This document shows positions 52,088 through 64,000 of a stretch of DNA of 64,000 bases, in pieces. Origin of the DNA: Mycolicibacter heraklionensis (lineage in GTDB: Bacteria > Actinomycetota > Actinomycetes > Mycobacteriales > Mycobacteriaceae). The stretch spans positions 1,054,001 through 1,118,000 of the forward strand of contig NZ_CP080997.1 in NCBI RefSeq assembly GCF_019645815.1. Direction: 5' to 3'. The position numbers and the translations under genes are program-made. How positions within the stretch are numbered: position 1 is the stretch's first letter; each line of letters begins with the position of its first letter. The notes beneath the pieces were generated by a model that had not been told where the DNA came from, made no database searches, and was given only the letters and a program-made list of their open reading frames with translations.

Positions 52088-52107
52088 CTGGAAGGGAAGG
52101 CTCACTC

Positions 52108-52287
52108 ATGGACGACGACGCCACCAACACAGCGGCGAACCGCCAGACCGCCGAGCGCATCGCCGATGCCCCGCTGCCGACCCGTCGGACGTTGCGGCTG
52201 CGGCAGAGCCTGCTCGTGCAGTGCTGGCGTTTCGTCCGCATCAACCTCAAGATGGTCCGGGTCATCGCCCGCGGCCACGACGGCTAG
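52108..52287 (+). CDS. 59-residue protein after the SQR-like gene
   Basis: Starts 20 bases after the SQR-like stop behind GGAAGGG and codes for 59 residues. The N half is acidic/polar; the C half (RQSLLVQCWRFVRINLKMVR) is a strongly amphipathic basic helix likely to lie on the membrane. One Cys is in this helix. I have a memory of similar small proteins beside mycobacterial SQR genes but know no function; a partner or anchor of the flavoprotein is plausible. Confidence 0.65.
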   Translation: MDDDATNTAANRQTAERIADAPLPTRRTLRLRQSLLVQCWRFVRINLKMVRVIARGHDG

Positions 52288-52299
52288 CGCCTCGCGCTA
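52285..52299. terminator. hairpin formed by two opposing stop codons
   Basis: TAGCGC-CTC-GCGCTA is a perfect 6-base stem with a 3-base loop. Its ends are the TAG of the 59-residue gene (52285-52287) and, on the other strand, the TAG of metS (52297-52299). There is no T run; a short bidirectional terminator is possible. Confidence 0.4.
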
Positions 52300-53841
52300 C
52301 TGGGGCTGGTAGCGCGGAAACACCCCGGACGGCGCCGGGAGCGTCAGACCCGGCGCCAGGCGCTCGGGCACGGCGGTGAACATCCGCTGCTCGTCGGTCT
52401 GGCCCAGCAGATCCAGCAGCTTGGCTGCCGAGTCCGGCATCACCGGTTGCACCAGCAGCGCCGCGATCCGCACCACCTCCAGCGTGGTGTACAAAACCGT
52501 GCCGAAGCGGGCCTGATCGGCCGCCGACTCGCTCTTGGCCAGTTTCCACGGCTCGTTGGCCGAGAAGTACCGGTTGGCCGCGCCCAGCATCTGCCAGATC
52601 GCCTCCAGGCCCAGGTGCATGGACTGCGTTCCGAACGCGGCCCGCATCTTCTCCAGCAGCTCGTCGGCCAGTGCCAGCAGTTCCTCGCCGTCAGCGGCTT
52701 GGGCGGTCGGCTCGGGCACCACCCCGTCGAGGTTGCGGGCCACCATCGACAGCGAGCGCTGCGCCAGGTTGCCCAGCTCGTTGGCCAGGTCGGCGTTGAC
52801 GCGGCCGATCATCGCCTCATCGGAGATGCTGCCGTCCTGGCCGAACGGGATCTCACGCAGCAGGAAAAAGCGCACCTGATCGACCCCGTACTTGTCGACG
52901 AACTCCACCGGGTCGATCACGTTGCCCACCGACTTGCTCATCTTCTCGCCGCTGTTGAGCAGGAAGCCGTGCGCAAAAACTCGGCGCGGCAACTCGATTC
53001 CGGCCGACATCAGAAACGCGGGCCAGTACACGGTGTGGAACCGGATGATGTCCTTGCCGATCATGTGCAGATCGGCGGGCCAGTACCGGCGAAACGACTC
53101 CGAGTCGGTGTCGGGATAGCCGACCCCGGTCAGATAGTTGGTCAGCGCGTCCACCCAGACGTACATGACGTGATCGGGGTGTCCGGGAACCGGCACGCCC
53201 CAGTCGAACGAGGTGCGCGAGATCGACAGATCCCGCAGCCCGCCGGAGACGAAGCTGACCACCTCGTTGCGGCGCACCTCGGGAGCGATGAAGTCCGGGT
53301 TGGCCTGGTAGTGCGCCAGCAGCCGGTCGGCGTAGGCCGAGAGCCGGAAGAAGAAGGTCTGCTCCTCGGTCCAGGTGACCGGCGCGCCGGTCTCGGCGGC
53401 GACCCGGGAACCATCCTCGGTCAGCCGGGTCTCGCCCTCGGTGAAGAACCGCTCGTCGCGCACTGAATACCAGCCGCTGTAGGCGCCGGGGTAGATGTCA
53501 CCGGCGTCGACCATGCGCTGCCAGATCACCTTGGACGCCTCCAGGTGATCGGCGTCGGTGGTGCGAATGAACCGGTCGAAGGAGATGTTGAGCTTCTCCT
53601 GCAGCCGCTGGAAAACATCGGAGTTGCGCCGCGCCAGCTCCGCGGTCGGAATGCCTTCGGCGGCGGCGGTCTCGGCCATCTTCAGCCCGTGCTCGTCGGT
53701 GCCGGTCAGGTACCGCACGTCGAATCCGTCGAGTCGGTGGAACCGGGCGATCGCGTCGGTCGCGATGTACTCGTAGGCGTGGCCGATGTGCGGGTCACCG
53801 TTGGGGTAGGTGATCGCGGTGGTGACGTAGAAAGGCTTCAT
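52297..53841 (-). CDS. metS: methionyl-tRNA synthetase
   Basis: 514 residues from the ATG at 53839-53841 (a GTG one codon upstream is also in frame). HIGH motif as DPHIGHAYEY, KMSKS as GEKMSKSVGN, class Ia Rossmann fold and a helical anticodon domain (NRYFSANEPWKLAKS). No zinc-knuckle cysteines are seen, as in the shorter MetRS type. It charges tRNA-Met. A leaderless promoter is shared with tatD. Confidence 0.95.
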   Translation of the reverse strand: MKPFYVTTAITYPNGDPHIGHAYEYIATDAIARFHRLDGFDVRYLTGTDEHGLKMAETAAAEGIPTAELARRNSDVFQRLQEKLNISFDRFIRTTDADHLEASKVIWQRMVDAGDIYPGAYSGWYSVRDERFFTEGETRLTEDGSRVAAETGAPVTWTEEQTFFFRLSAYADRLLAHYQANPDFIAPEVRRNEVVSFVSGGLRDLSISRTSFDWGVPVPGHPDHVMYVWVDALTNYLTGVGYPDTDSESFRRYWPADLHMIGKDIIRFHTVYWPAFLMSAGIELPRRVFAHGFLLNSGEKMSKSVGNVIDPVEFVDKYGVDQVRFFLLREIPFGQDGSISDEAMIGRVNADLANELGNLAQRSLSMVARNLDGVVPEPTAQAADGEELLALADELLEKMRAAFGTQSMHLGLEAIWQMLGAANRYFSANEPWKLAKSESAADQARFGTVLYTTLEVVRIAALLVQPVMPDSAAKLLDLLGQTDEQRMFTAVPERLAPGLTLPAPSGVFPRYQPQ

Positions 53842-53849
53842 CACCGTTC

Positions 53850-53859
53850 ACCCTATTGT
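53850..53859. promoter_or_regulatory. overlapping divergent leaderless -10 boxes, metS/tatD
   Basis: Plus strand TATTGT (53854-53859) ends 6 bases before the tatD GTG. Minus strand TAGGGT (plus bases 53850-53855) ends 8 bases before the metS ATG. They share the TA at 53854-53855, the same geometry as at pmt/rsmI. Confidence 0.6.
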
Positions 53860-53865
53860 GTGCGG

Positions 53866-56866
<3,001 letters not shown>

Positions 56867-57773
56867 CGGCGCGCCGGAAACTTCGCCAGCGCACGTTGCA
56901 CCACTACGTCGGCGGCCCGCGCCGCCGGACCGAGTGTGTCGGACAGGGGCGGCGGCAGCAGGCGCAGATGCGCATCGGCCAGATCGGCCGCGTTCTGGGC
57001 GGCAAACGGTGGTGCCCCGGTGAGCAGCTCGACCGCCGTGCAGGCCAGGGCGTATTCGTCGGTGGCCGCCGATGGGGCCTTGCCCTGCAGGATCTCCGGC
57101 GCGGTGTAGGGCAGTGAGACCTCGGGGTTTCCGGTATGTCGGGGCCGGTGCCACACGTCTTCGACGACGGCGTGGGCCGTCCCGAAGTCGGTCAGCACCG
57201 CCCCGGCGCGCCCGAAATCCGCGGGGATCAGGATGTTGGCGGGTTTGACGTCACAGTGCACGATGCCGCGTCGGTGTGCGTAGTCGAGCGCGGCGGCCAC
57301 CTGGGTCAGCGCGGCCAGGCGATCCTCGAGCGTTCGCAGGCCGGTCGCCTTGCCCCCGTCGATGTACTGCATCGCCAGCCAGAACGGCCCGTGCCGGTAC
57401 ACCGCGATGATATTGGGGTGCTTGAGCGCGTTCGCGAAGGCGAACTCGCGGTCCAGCCGGCCCTGCTCGGCGGGGGAGCGGTGCCACTCGTCGAGGACCT
57501 TCAGCGCCACGATCGTGTCGGGGTCGCTGCGGTGATGGGCCCGGTATACGCCGGCGTGCCCGCCACGCCCGACCTCGCGCTCGATCAGGTAGCCGCCGTA
57601 GTCGACGCCGACTCCAGTCATGGGCCCAGGTTATGGCGCTGAAGCGGTCTTCGGCGCGGTTAGGGGACGCCTCGCAGAAAACTAAGAACAACATGATTGA
57701 ATAGCCAAAAATCGATGACATTTCGCTGGTGCGAGGTGATAATCGTCCGCATACGTCACCCCGGGAGGCCGCC

Positions 57774-59240
57774 ATGACAACTCTGTCCCATCGCAACCTG
57801 ACTTCCTTCGGTGCGGTGCCGCTGACCCTGGCCGCCATTGCCGCACTGGGCGTCGCGCCCGTGGTGGCGCCCGAGCTGGCCGCGACCGCCAAGACAGTGA
57901 TCGCCCAGACGACCCTGCTGGACACCGAGTCCTGGATCATGGGTGGCAGCGGACTCCCGATCCCACCGCCGCAGTACCTGACCGCCCTCACCGACCGGTT
58001 CATCGACCCGTCGACCCCGAAGTTCGAGGGTCAGCCGACTTTCCCGGTGGACGCCACCAACCCGCTGTTCACGCCGGAGGGCCTCTACCCGCTCACCGGC
58101 GTGAAAACGCTGCCGCTGGACACCTCGCTGCAGCAGGGCTCCACCATCCTGTACCAGAAGATCCTGGAAGAGGTCGGCAGGGGCAATGACCTTGTCGTAC
58201 TGGGCTATTCGCAGAGCGGTGTCATCAACGGACTGGTGATGGACCAGCTGCTGGCTCTGCCCGAGGACGAGCGTCCGACCTCCGACCAGCTGTCCTTTGT
58301 GACACTGGGCAGCCCGGCCAACCCCAACGGCGGCCTGCTGTCCCGCTTCGACGTTCCCGGTGTCCCGCTGAGCCTGCCCGCCCTCGGGGTCACCTTCAGC
58401 GGGGGCGCGCCGTCCGAGACGCCCTGGGAGACAGCGAATTACATCCAGGAATACGACGGCTTCGCCGACTTCCCGAAATACCCGCTGAACTTCCTGGCCG
58501 ACATCAATGCCTTCCTGGGCATCATGTTCATCCACGGCACCTACCCGTCGCTGACCGACGCCCAGCTGGCGACGGCCATCGAGCTGGACACCTCCGGCGA
58601 CTACACCGGTAACAACCAGTACTTCATGATCCCCACCGAGAACCTGCCGCTGCTGGAGCTGTTGCGCGGCAACGCCTTCGGCAATGCGTTCGCTGACCTG
58701 TTGCAGCCGGCCCTGCGGGTGCTGATCAACCTCGGCTACGGCGACATCGAACACGGTTGGGACCAGGGCCCGGCGGACGTCTCCACGCCGTTCGGGGTCT
58801 TCCCCGACGTCAACCCGATGGACGTGCTCACCGCTCTGGTGAACGGTGCCGAGCAGGGTTGGAACGACTTCATCGCGGACCTGCAGAACATCGGGTCCGG
58901 CAGCGCGACGGATCTGTTCGGCTTGGACAGCGGCCCCGCGGACTTCTCCCTGCCGAGCCTGATGGACGTCGTCAACACGCTCAGCGGCGCCGCGGCGACC
59001 TTGTACGCGACTCTGCTCCCGACCGCCGACATCATCAATTCGCTGATCACCACGCTGCCGGCCTACGCCGCGAGCCTGTTCTTCAACGAACTGATGTCGG
59101 GTGATCTGCTGGGCGCGATCGGGATGCCGCTGGCGGCCACCACCGGGCTGGTCACCATGGCGGGCGGGTTCGAGTTGGAGGTGCTGATGAACGCGTTCAG
59201 CTCGATCAGCTCCGACTTCTCCGGCCTGTTCTCCTCCTGA
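57774..59240 (+). CDS. exported PE-PPE domain serine hydrolase
   Basis: 488 residues from the ATG behind GGGAGG. A signal-like N terminus (LTLAAIAALGVAPVVAPELA) replaces the PE or PPE domain. The PE-PPE alpha/beta-hydrolase domain (about 55-280) has the nucleophile motif GYSQS (144-148, Ser146), an Asp in the DYTGNNQY region and a His in IMFIHGTYPSL. The remaining 200 residues are hydrophobic and Ser/Leu-rich. Relatives are esterases acting on acyl chains, e.g. in trehalose-lipid synthesis; the substrate here is unknown. Confidence 0.85.
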   Translation: MTTLSHRNLTSFGAVPLTLAAIAALGVAPVVAPELAATAKTVIAQTTLLDTESWIMGGSGLPIPPPQYLTALTDRFIDPSTPKFEGQPTFPVDATNPLFTPEGLYPLTGVKTLPLDTSLQQGSTILYQKILEEVGRGNDLVVLGYSQSGVINGLVMDQLLALPEDERPTSDQLSFVTLGSPANPNGGLLSRFDVPGVPLSLPALGVTFSGGAPSETPWETANYIQEYDGFADFPKYPLNFLADINAFLGIMFIHGTYPSLTDAQLATAIELDTSGDYTGNNQYFMIPTENLPLLELLRGNAFGNAFADLLQPALRVLINLGYGDIEHGWDQGPADVSTPFGVFPDVNPMDVLTALVNGAEQGWNDFIADLQNIGSGSATDLFGLDSGPADFSLPSLMDVVNTLSGAAATLYATLLPTADIINSLITTLPAYAASLFFNELMSGDLLGAIGMPLAATTGLVTMAGGFELEVLMNAFSSISSDFSGLFSS

Positions 59241-59325
59241 TCGAACCTGATCGAGGAGGCGTACCCAGTCCGAGCCCAGGCACTAACCCCCCTCGGAGCC
59301 GGTGTGGACCGATAGTCTCATCGGC

Positions 59326-60288
59326 GTGACCGCATCCGACGGCAATACCGCCACCGACTGGTCCCCGACCGGTTCGGTAACCGTGCGGGTACCGGGCAAG
59401 CTCAACCTCTACTTGGCCGTCGGTGACCGTCGCGATGACGGCTACCACGAGCTGACCACCGTTTTCCACGCGGTTTCGTTGGTCGACGAGGTGACCGTCC
59501 GCGACGCCGACGTGCTGTCGTTGCGGGTCAGCGGCGAGGGTGCCGATGTGCTGCCGACCGATGAGCGCAACCTGGCGTGGCAGGCCGCCGAGCTGATGGC
59601 CGAGTACGTTGGCCGCGCTCCGGACGTGGCGATCAGCATCGACAAGTCCATCCCGGTGGCCGGCGGCATGGCCGGCGGCAGCGCCGACGCCGCGGCGGTG
59701 CTGGTCGGCATGAATGTGTTGTGGGAACTCGGCGTGCCGCGTCGCGACCTGCATTCGCTGGCCGCCCGGCTGGGCAGTGACGTGCCGTTCGCGCTGCACG
59801 GCGGTACCGCGTTGGGCACCGGTCGCGGCGAGGAACTGGCAACGGTGCTCACCCGGGAGACGTTCCACTGGGTGCTGGCGTTCGCCGACCGTGGGCTGTC
59901 GACGCCGGCGGTCTTCGCCGAGCTGGACCGGCTGCGCGACACGGGGCGCAAGTTGCCGGAATCGGGTGAGCCCGAGCCGGTGCTGGCGGCGCTGGCCGCC
60001 GGTGACCCGCAGCGGCTGGCCGGATTGCTCGGCAATGACCTGCAGGCGGCGGCCGTCAGCCTCAACCCGGGCTTGCGCCGGACCCTGCGCGCCGGCGTCG
60101 AGGCCGGTGCCCTGGCCGGTGTGGTGTCCGGATCCGGCCCGACATGTGCGTTCCTGTGCCTGTCGGCGCAGTCGGCGGCCGACGTCGCCGTCGAACTCTC
60201 GGCGCTCGGCGCGGGACGGGCGGTGCGGGTGGCCAGCGGCCCGGTCTACGGCGCCCGAGTGGTGCCGTCGTCGGTGAGTGGGGCCTAG
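59326..60288 (+). CDS. ispE: 4-diphosphocytidyl-2-C-methyl-D-erythritol kinase IspE
   Basis: 320 residues from a GTG at 59326; the conserved start [20 protein letters not shown] follows after about 21 residues. GHMP-kinase ATP motif [17 protein letters not shown], then [20 protein letters not shown] and [11 protein letters not shown]. It phosphorylates CDP-ME in the MEP isoprenoid pathway. In M. tuberculosis it directly follows ksgA; here two genes intervene. Confidence 0.95.
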   Translation: MTASDGNTATDWSPTGSVTVRVPGKLNLYLAVGDRRDDGYHELTTVFHAVSLVDEVTVRDADVLSLRVSGEGADVLPTDERNLAWQAAELMAEYVGRAPDVAISIDKSIPVAGGMAGGSADAAAVLVGMNVLWELGVPRRDLHSLAARLGSDVPFALHGGTALGTGRGEELATVLTRETFHWVLAFADRGLSTPAVFAELDRLRDTGRKLPESGEPEPVLAALAAGDPQRLAGLLGNDLQAAAVSLNPGLRRTLRAGVEAGALAGVVSGSGPTCAFLCLSAQSAADVAVELSALGAGRAVRVASGPVYGARVVPSSVSGA

Positions 60289-60340
60289 CCGCGACACCGA
60301 TCCGCTGGCAGATTTGCCCGCGGATTAAGAGGAGTTTAAG

Positions 60341-60499
60341 ATGGCCCGCGGTGACTATTTGCGGCCAGGACAGCCCTGCCACCCAGACGCTCGCCGCTCT
60401 GGTGGGCCGCGCATTACGGTATCGAGATCTAACCGCCACCGAATTGTGCGCGCGTGCCTGTCGCGATGTGGTCTCCAGCAGGTGGAGCATGAAATCTGA
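60341..60499 (+). CDS. possible 52-residue basic protein
   Basis: ATG behind AAGAGGAG opens a 52-codon frame (MARGDYLRPGQPCHPDARRS onward), Arg-rich with three Cys, in the 250-base gap between ispE and pks16. It resembles nothing I know; the ribosome site is its main support. The gap otherwise shows only the pks16 ribosome site (CTAGGAGG). Confidence 0.25.
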   Translation: MARGDYLRPGQPCHPDARRSGGPRITVSRSNRHRIVRACLSRCGLQQVEHEI

Positions 60500-60538
60500 G
60501 CCCGTATGGAAAGTACCGGTGCCGGCTAGGAGGCCGTC

Positions 60539-62173
60539 GTGAGCAGGTTTACCGACAACATGTTCCGTAGTGCCCGGGAGTCGTCCAAGGGCATGGTTAC
60601 CGGTGAACCGCACGCCCCCGTCCGACACACCTGGGGCGAGGTCCATGAACGCGCCCGGCGCATCGCCGGCGGGCTGGCCGCGGCCGGGGTCGGCCCGGGA
60701 GACGCGGTCGGGGTGCTCGCAGGCGCCCCGGTCGAAATCGCTCCCACCGCCCAGGGCGTGTGGATGCGCGCCGCCAGCCTGACCATGCTGCACCAGCCCA
60801 CCCCGCGGACCGACCTGGCGGTCTGGGCCGAGGACACCATGACCGTCGTCGACATGATCGACGCCAAGGCCGTCATCATCTCCGACCCCTTCATGGCAGC
60901 CGCGCCGGTGCTGGAGGAGAAGGGTCTGAAGGTGGTCACGGTCACTGACCTGCTGGCCGCCGAGCCGATCGACCCGGAAGAAGCCGGTGAAGACGATCTG
61001 GCGCTGATGCAGCTGACGTCCGGGTCGACCGGGTCGCCGAAGGCCGTGCAGATCACCCACCGCAACATCTACTCCAACGCCGAGGCGATGTTCATCAGCG
61101 CCGAGTATGACGTCGAGAAGGACGTCATGGTCAGCTGGCTGCCGTGCTTCCACGACATGGGCATGATCGGCTTCCTGACCGTGCCGATGTACTTCGGCGC
61201 CGAGCTGGTCAAGATCACCCCGATGGACTTCCTGCGGGACACCCTGCTGTGGGCCAAGCTGATCGACAAGTACAAGGGCACCATGACCGCGGCCCCGAAC
61301 TTCGCCTACGCGCTGTTCGCCAAGCGGCTGCGCAAGCAGGCCACGCCGGGACAGTTCGACCTGTCCACGCTGCGGTTCGCGCTCTCGGGTGCTGAGCCGG
61401 TGGAGCCGGCCGACGTCGAGGACCTGATCGATGCCGGTAAGCCGTTCGGGCTGAACCCGGCCGCCATCCTGCCGGCCTACGGCATGGCCGAAACGGTGCT
61501 GGCGGTGTCGTTCTCCAAGTGCGGCGCGGGCCTGGTGGTCGACGAGGTCGACGCCGATCTGCTGGCCGCGTTGCGCCGGGCGGTGCCCGCCACCAAGGGC
61601 AACACCCGGCGACTGGCCTCGCTGGGGCCGCTGCTGGAGGGCATCGAGATCCGGATCGTCGACGAGCACGGCAATTCGTTGCCGCCGCGCGGGGTCGGCG
61701 TGATCCAGCTGCGCGGCGAGCCGGTGACCCCGGGCTATCTGACCATGGCGGGCTTCCTGCCGGCGCAGGACGAGCACGGTTGGTACGACACCGGCGACCT
61801 GGGCTACCAGATGGAGGACGGCCACGTCGTGGTGTGTGGCCGCGTCAAGGACGTCATCATCATGGCGGGCCGCAACATCTACCCGACCGACATCGAGCGG
61901 GCTGCGGGCCGGGTCGAGGGTGTGCGCCCGGGCTGCGCCGTCGCGGTACGCCTGGACGCCGGGCACTCCCGGGAGACGTTCGCGGTCGCGGTGGAATCCA
62001 ACGCCTGGCAGGACCCTGCCGAGGTACGCCGCATCGAGCACCAGGTCGCCCATGAGGTGGTCACCGAGGTCGACATGCGGCCCCGCAACGTGGTGGTGCT
62101 CGGGCCGGGCAGCATCCCCAAGACCCCGTCGGGCAAGCTGCGCCGGGCCAACTCCGTCGCCCTGGTCACCTAG
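60539..62173 (+). CDS. pks16: fatty-acyl-AMP ligase-like adenylating enzyme (Pks16)
   Basis: 544 residues from a GTG behind AGGAGG. ANL-superfamily motifs: [18 protein letters not shown] (P-loop), [33 protein letters not shown], and [10 protein letters not shown]. The final [10 protein letters not shown] supplies the C-terminal catalytic Lys. Despite its name it has no ketosynthase; it activates a carboxylic acid as acyl-AMP, probably for transfer to a carrier. This superfamily is a known target of Pat-type acetylation at that Lys. Confidence 0.92.
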   Translation: MSRFTDNMFRSARESSKGMVTGEPHAPVRHTWGEVHERARRIAGGLAAAGVGPGDAVGVLAGAPVEIAPTAQGVWMRAASLTMLHQPTPRTDLAVWAEDTMTVVDMIDAKAVIISDPFMAAAPVLEEKGLKVVTVTDLLAAEPIDPEEAGEDDLALMQLTSGSTGSPKAVQITHRNIYSNAEAMFISAEYDVEKDVMVSWLPCFHDMGMIGFLTVPMYFGAELVKITPMDFLRDTLLWAKLIDKYKGTMTAAPNFAYALFAKRLRKQATPGQFDLSTLRFALSGAEPVEPADVEDLIDAGKPFGLNPAAILPAYGMAETVLAVSFSKCGAGLVVDEVDADLLAALRRAVPATKGNTRRLASLGPLLEGIEIRIVDEHGNSLPPRGVGVIQLRGEPVTPGYLTMAGFLPAQDEHGWYDTGDLGYQMEDGHVVVCGRVKDVIIMAGRNIYPTDIERAAGRVEGVRPGCAVAVRLDAGHSRETFAVAVESNAWQDPAEVRRIEHQVAHEVVTEVDMRPRNVVVLGPGSIPKTPSGKLRRANSVALVT

Positions 62174-62196
62174 CGCGCCTGCCGCGTTTCCTCTTT

Positions 62197-62261
62197 CCGC
62201 GAGGGTGCGTGTTTGTACGCCGACACGCCGGAATTTGCCGTACAAACACGCACACTCGCGG
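62197..62261. terminator. 23-base inverted repeat between convergent pks16 and pth
   Basis: Left arm 62197-62219 and right arm 62239-62261 pair over 23 bases with one mismatch (core GTGCGTGTTTGTACG), loop 19 bases. It sits between two opposing stop codons, the position of a bidirectional terminator, though without T runs. Confidence 0.65.
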
Positions 62262-62276
62262 GAGGTGGCGGGCCCG

Positions 62277-62861
62277 TTAACCCCAGGCGTGCACGACGTT
62301 CTGGGCCGGTTCCAGCCCGAGCTCGATCAGCAGCTCGGTGGCGTCGGCGGCCTGCTCGCAGATCGTGGGCAACTCGTCGCGCTCTTTGGCGGTGAATGCC
62401 TGCAGCACGAACGCCGCCGGATCCTGGCGGCCGGGCGGCCGGCCGATCCCGAAACGGACGCGCTGAAAGTCCTTGCTGCCCAACACGGTCGCGACCGAGC
62501 GCAGCCCGTTGTGACCGCCCTCGCCGCCGCCCTGCTTGAGCCGGATCCGGCCGAAGTCCAGGTCGAGGTCGTCATGAATCACCACGACGCCGCCGGTGGG
62601 CACCGAATAGAACTTGGCGAGTGGGCCCACCTGGCGGCCCGACTCGTTCATGTAGCAGCGTGGTCGCGCCAGCACCACCGAGCGCCCGCTCAGGCGCCCG
62701 GTGGCCACGTCGGCCCCCGACTTCTTGTGCAGCTTGAACGCCGACCCGATCCGCTCGGCCAGCAGGTCGAGAACCATGAAGCCGACGTTGTGCCGGGTGC
62801 GGGCGTAGTTCGGGCCCGGGTTGCCCAGGCCGACCACCAGTATCGGCGGTGACTCGGCCAC
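62277..62861 (-). CDS. pth: peptidyl-tRNA hydrolase
   Basis: 194 residues from a [23 protein letters not shown] holds the catalytic His; further marks are [38 protein letters not shown] and GGHNGLRSV. It frees tRNA from peptidyl-tRNA dropped by ribosomes. Follows rplY by 12 bases, as in M. tuberculosis. Confidence 0.96.
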   Translation of the reverse strand: MAESPPILVVGLGNPGPNYARTRHNVGFMVLDLLAERIGSAFKLHKKSGADVATGRLSGRSVVLARPRCYMNESGRQVGPLAKFYSVPTGGVVVIHDDLDLDFGRIRLKQGGGEGGHNGLRSVATVLGSKDFQRVRFGIGRPPGRQDPAAFVLQAFTAKERDELPTICEQAADATELLIELGLEPAQNVVHAWG

Positions 62862-62873
62862 GCCGTGCTCGGC

Positions 62874-63509
62874 CTACTCGGCCTCGCCGGCTTCGGCCTC
62901 GCCGGCCTCCGCCTCGGCTGCCTCGCCCGCGGCTTCGGCTTCGGGCTCCTCTTCGGCCCGCGGCTCGACCACGTTGACCAGCAGCAGGTCCGGGTCGGAC
63001 ACCAGCGTCACGCCCTTGGGCAGCTCCAGGCTGCCGGCGGTGAACTGGGTGCCGGCCTCGGCGCCCTCGATGGAGACGGTCAGCTGCTCGGGGATCGACA
63101 GCGCCTCGGCCTCGATCTCCACGGTGGTGGCGTCCTGGGTGACCAGGGTGCCGGACATGGCGTCGCCCTCGATGACGACGTTGACCTCGACGACGACCTT
63201 CTCGCCGCGCTTGACCACCAACAGGTCGGCGTGCTGGATGGTGCGACGGATCGGGTGCACGTCCAGCGCCTTGGTCAGCGCCAGCTGCTCCTTACCCTCG
63301 ATGTTGAGGGTGAGCACCGCGTTGGTGCCGGAGTGGCGCAGCACGGCGGCGAAGTCGTGGGCATTGAGCTCCAGGTGCTGCGGGTCGGTGCCGTGGCCGT
63401 AGAGGACCGCGGGGACCTTGCCTTCGCGGCGGGCCCGCCGGGAGGCGCCCTTACCGGTCTCGGTCCGCACCGAGACGGTGAGCTGGTTGGTGGTCTGGGA
63501 CTTGGCCAT
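62874..63509 (-). CDS. rplY: 50S ribosomal protein bL25 (CTC form)
   Basis: 211 residues. N-terminal 5S-rRNA-binding bL25 domain ([33 protein letters not shown]) and a C-terminal TL5/CTC beta domain ([20 protein letters not shown]), ending in a tail of Glu, Ala and Gly. The ATG at 63507-63509 has a AAGGAG site. First gene of the rplY-pth unit. Confidence 0.95.
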   Translation of the reverse strand: MAKSQTTNQLTVSVRTETGKGASRRARREGKVPAVLYGHGTDPQHLELNAHDFAAVLRHSGTNAVLTLNIEGKEQLALTKALDVHPIRRTIQHADLLVVKRGEKVVVEVNVVIEGDAMSGTLVTQDATTVEIEAEALSIPEQLTVSIEGAEAGTQFTAGSLELPKGVTLVSDPDLLLVNVVEPRAEEEPEAEAAGEAAEAEAGEAEAGEAE

Positions 63510-63648
63510 CGGAACTCCTTGGTTGCTGCGGCGTGCATGAGGCACGGCCAGATCGCGACAACCATCCAGGAGGTCCTCGTCGATAACGGCGGCCGAATTG
63601 GGGGGCCGCCCTCGCCGTGACGCCTGGTCAGGCTAGCGCATCCGCACC

Positions 63649-64000
63649 TCAGAGCGGAAATTGAACCCCGGTGAGCTGCGCAGACAGCTCCCACAGCCCG
63701 GCGGCGGTGGAGCCGCGCTTGGCCAGCAGGCTGCGGCCCACCGACCCGGTGCGGCCGATGAAGGCGAACCGCGGACCGACGAAGGTATTGCCGGACAGAT
63801 CCTGGGACGCGGCATACAGGGTTTGGCGTGCCCCGAAATCGGGACTGGTGGCCAACAGGCCGTTGCCGAGCGTGCGCATCAGCACGTCGCCGACCCGATT
63901 GCCGGTGTGGCCCTGCAGGTTGGTGCTCGAGTAGCCGGGGTGGGCGGCCAGCGCCCGCAGGGGTGAGCCCACCGCCACCAGCCGGCGCTGCAGCTCGCTG
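63649..64000 (-). CDS. short-chain dehydrogenase, 3' part
   Basis: The frame enters from beyond the window end (SELQRRLVAVGSPLRALAAH) and gives 116 residues of the C-terminal part of an SDR oxidoreductase. AAHPGYSSTNLQGHTG is the conserved P-G-x-x-x-T segment after the active site, and ETLYAASQ-like TLYAASQDLSGNTFVGP follows. The Rossmann motif and Ser/Tyr/Lys lie outside. It resembles mycobacterial SDRs with long C termini that end FELSEQLTG-like; here WELSAQLTG. Confidence 0.85.
   Translation of the reverse strand, partial: SELQRRLVAVGSPLRALAAHPGYSSTNLQGHTGNRVGDVLMRTLGNGLLATSPDFGARQTLYAASQDLSGNTFVGPRFAFIGRTGSVGRSLLAKRGSTAAGLWELSAQLTGVQFPL

Noticed and set aside
62874..62990. Tandem repeat encoding Glu-Ala-Gly units at the rplY 3' end
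   Set aside because: An acidic Ala/Glu/Gly tail is usual for actinobacterial bL25; nothing more is needed to explain it.

Overview
The window is from a mycobacterium outside the tuberculosis complex. Base composition is very GC-rich, and gene order runs largely parallel to the M. tuberculosis Rv0966c-Rv1015c stretch as I remember it: DUF1707, echA7-fadE12-accA2-accD2-fadE13-AtuA-like, rpmF, mprA-mprB-pepD, moaB2, ruc, folate cyclo-ligase, galU, moeA1, rimJ, GlpR-like, Pat, lipoprotein, alkB-like, pmt, rsmI, pabB, metS, tatD, rpfB-ksgA-ispE, pks16, pth, rplY. Genes foreign to that backbone (MnhG, a hexameric glutamate dehydrogenase, a sulfide:quinone reductase-like enzyme, ECF41 sigma factor, DUF559 gene, a patatin/EspI-like cluster, a stand-alone kinase) point to an environmental species; I cannot name it.

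Bases 1-8.9 kb hold accessory genes: the end of a Mrp antiporter subunit, a methyltransferase, a possible type VII secretion effector cassette (1404-3371), a DUF2236 oxygenase divergent from a TetR regulator, and a coupled ATP-grasp/serine-hydrolase pair. Bases 8.9-17.4 kb are one tightly overlapping operon on the minus strand for carboxylation and oxidation of an acyl-CoA that is probably beta-methyl-branched, with a palindromic operator at its promoter. Bases 17.5-28.8 kb are housekeeping and envelope stress: bL32 without cysteines, the MprAB two-component system with its HtrA protease PepD, MoaB2, an unusual zinc-ribbon MscL, the chaperone Ruc behind a CIRCE-like element, GalU, and the Glp/GlpR cell-division pair, ending in tRNA-Ala(CGC).

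Bases 28.8-35.0 kb, directly after the tRNA, are the least ordinary part. Three minus-strand genes (a membrane-embedded patatin phospholipase, a polytopic membrane protein with about 18 helices, and an EspI-like MinD/ParA ATPase) lie in visibly lower-GC DNA and may form one membrane system that I cannot match to a described one. Bases 35.1-44.1 kb hold small secreted proteins, SCO6745/EcsC family genes, a TetR/SRPBCC pair with an operator, gdhA, the cAMP-dependent acetyltransferase Pat and a DUF559/AbiEi-like gene bracketed by related inverted repeats.

Bases 44.1-64 kb return to the conserved backbone, interrupted by an ECF41 sigma/FAD-oxidoreductase operon divergent from a sulfide:quinone reductase-like gene with a CsoR-type palindrome, and by a kinase plus a PE-PPE hydrolase inserted between ksgA and ispE. 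Recurrent features include GTGA/ATGA translational coupling, leaderless promoters with TANNNT boxes 5-8 bases before the start codon, and long intergenic inverted repeats. No gene-free stretch exceeds 300 bases. There is no rRNA, CRISPR array, transposase or integrase.
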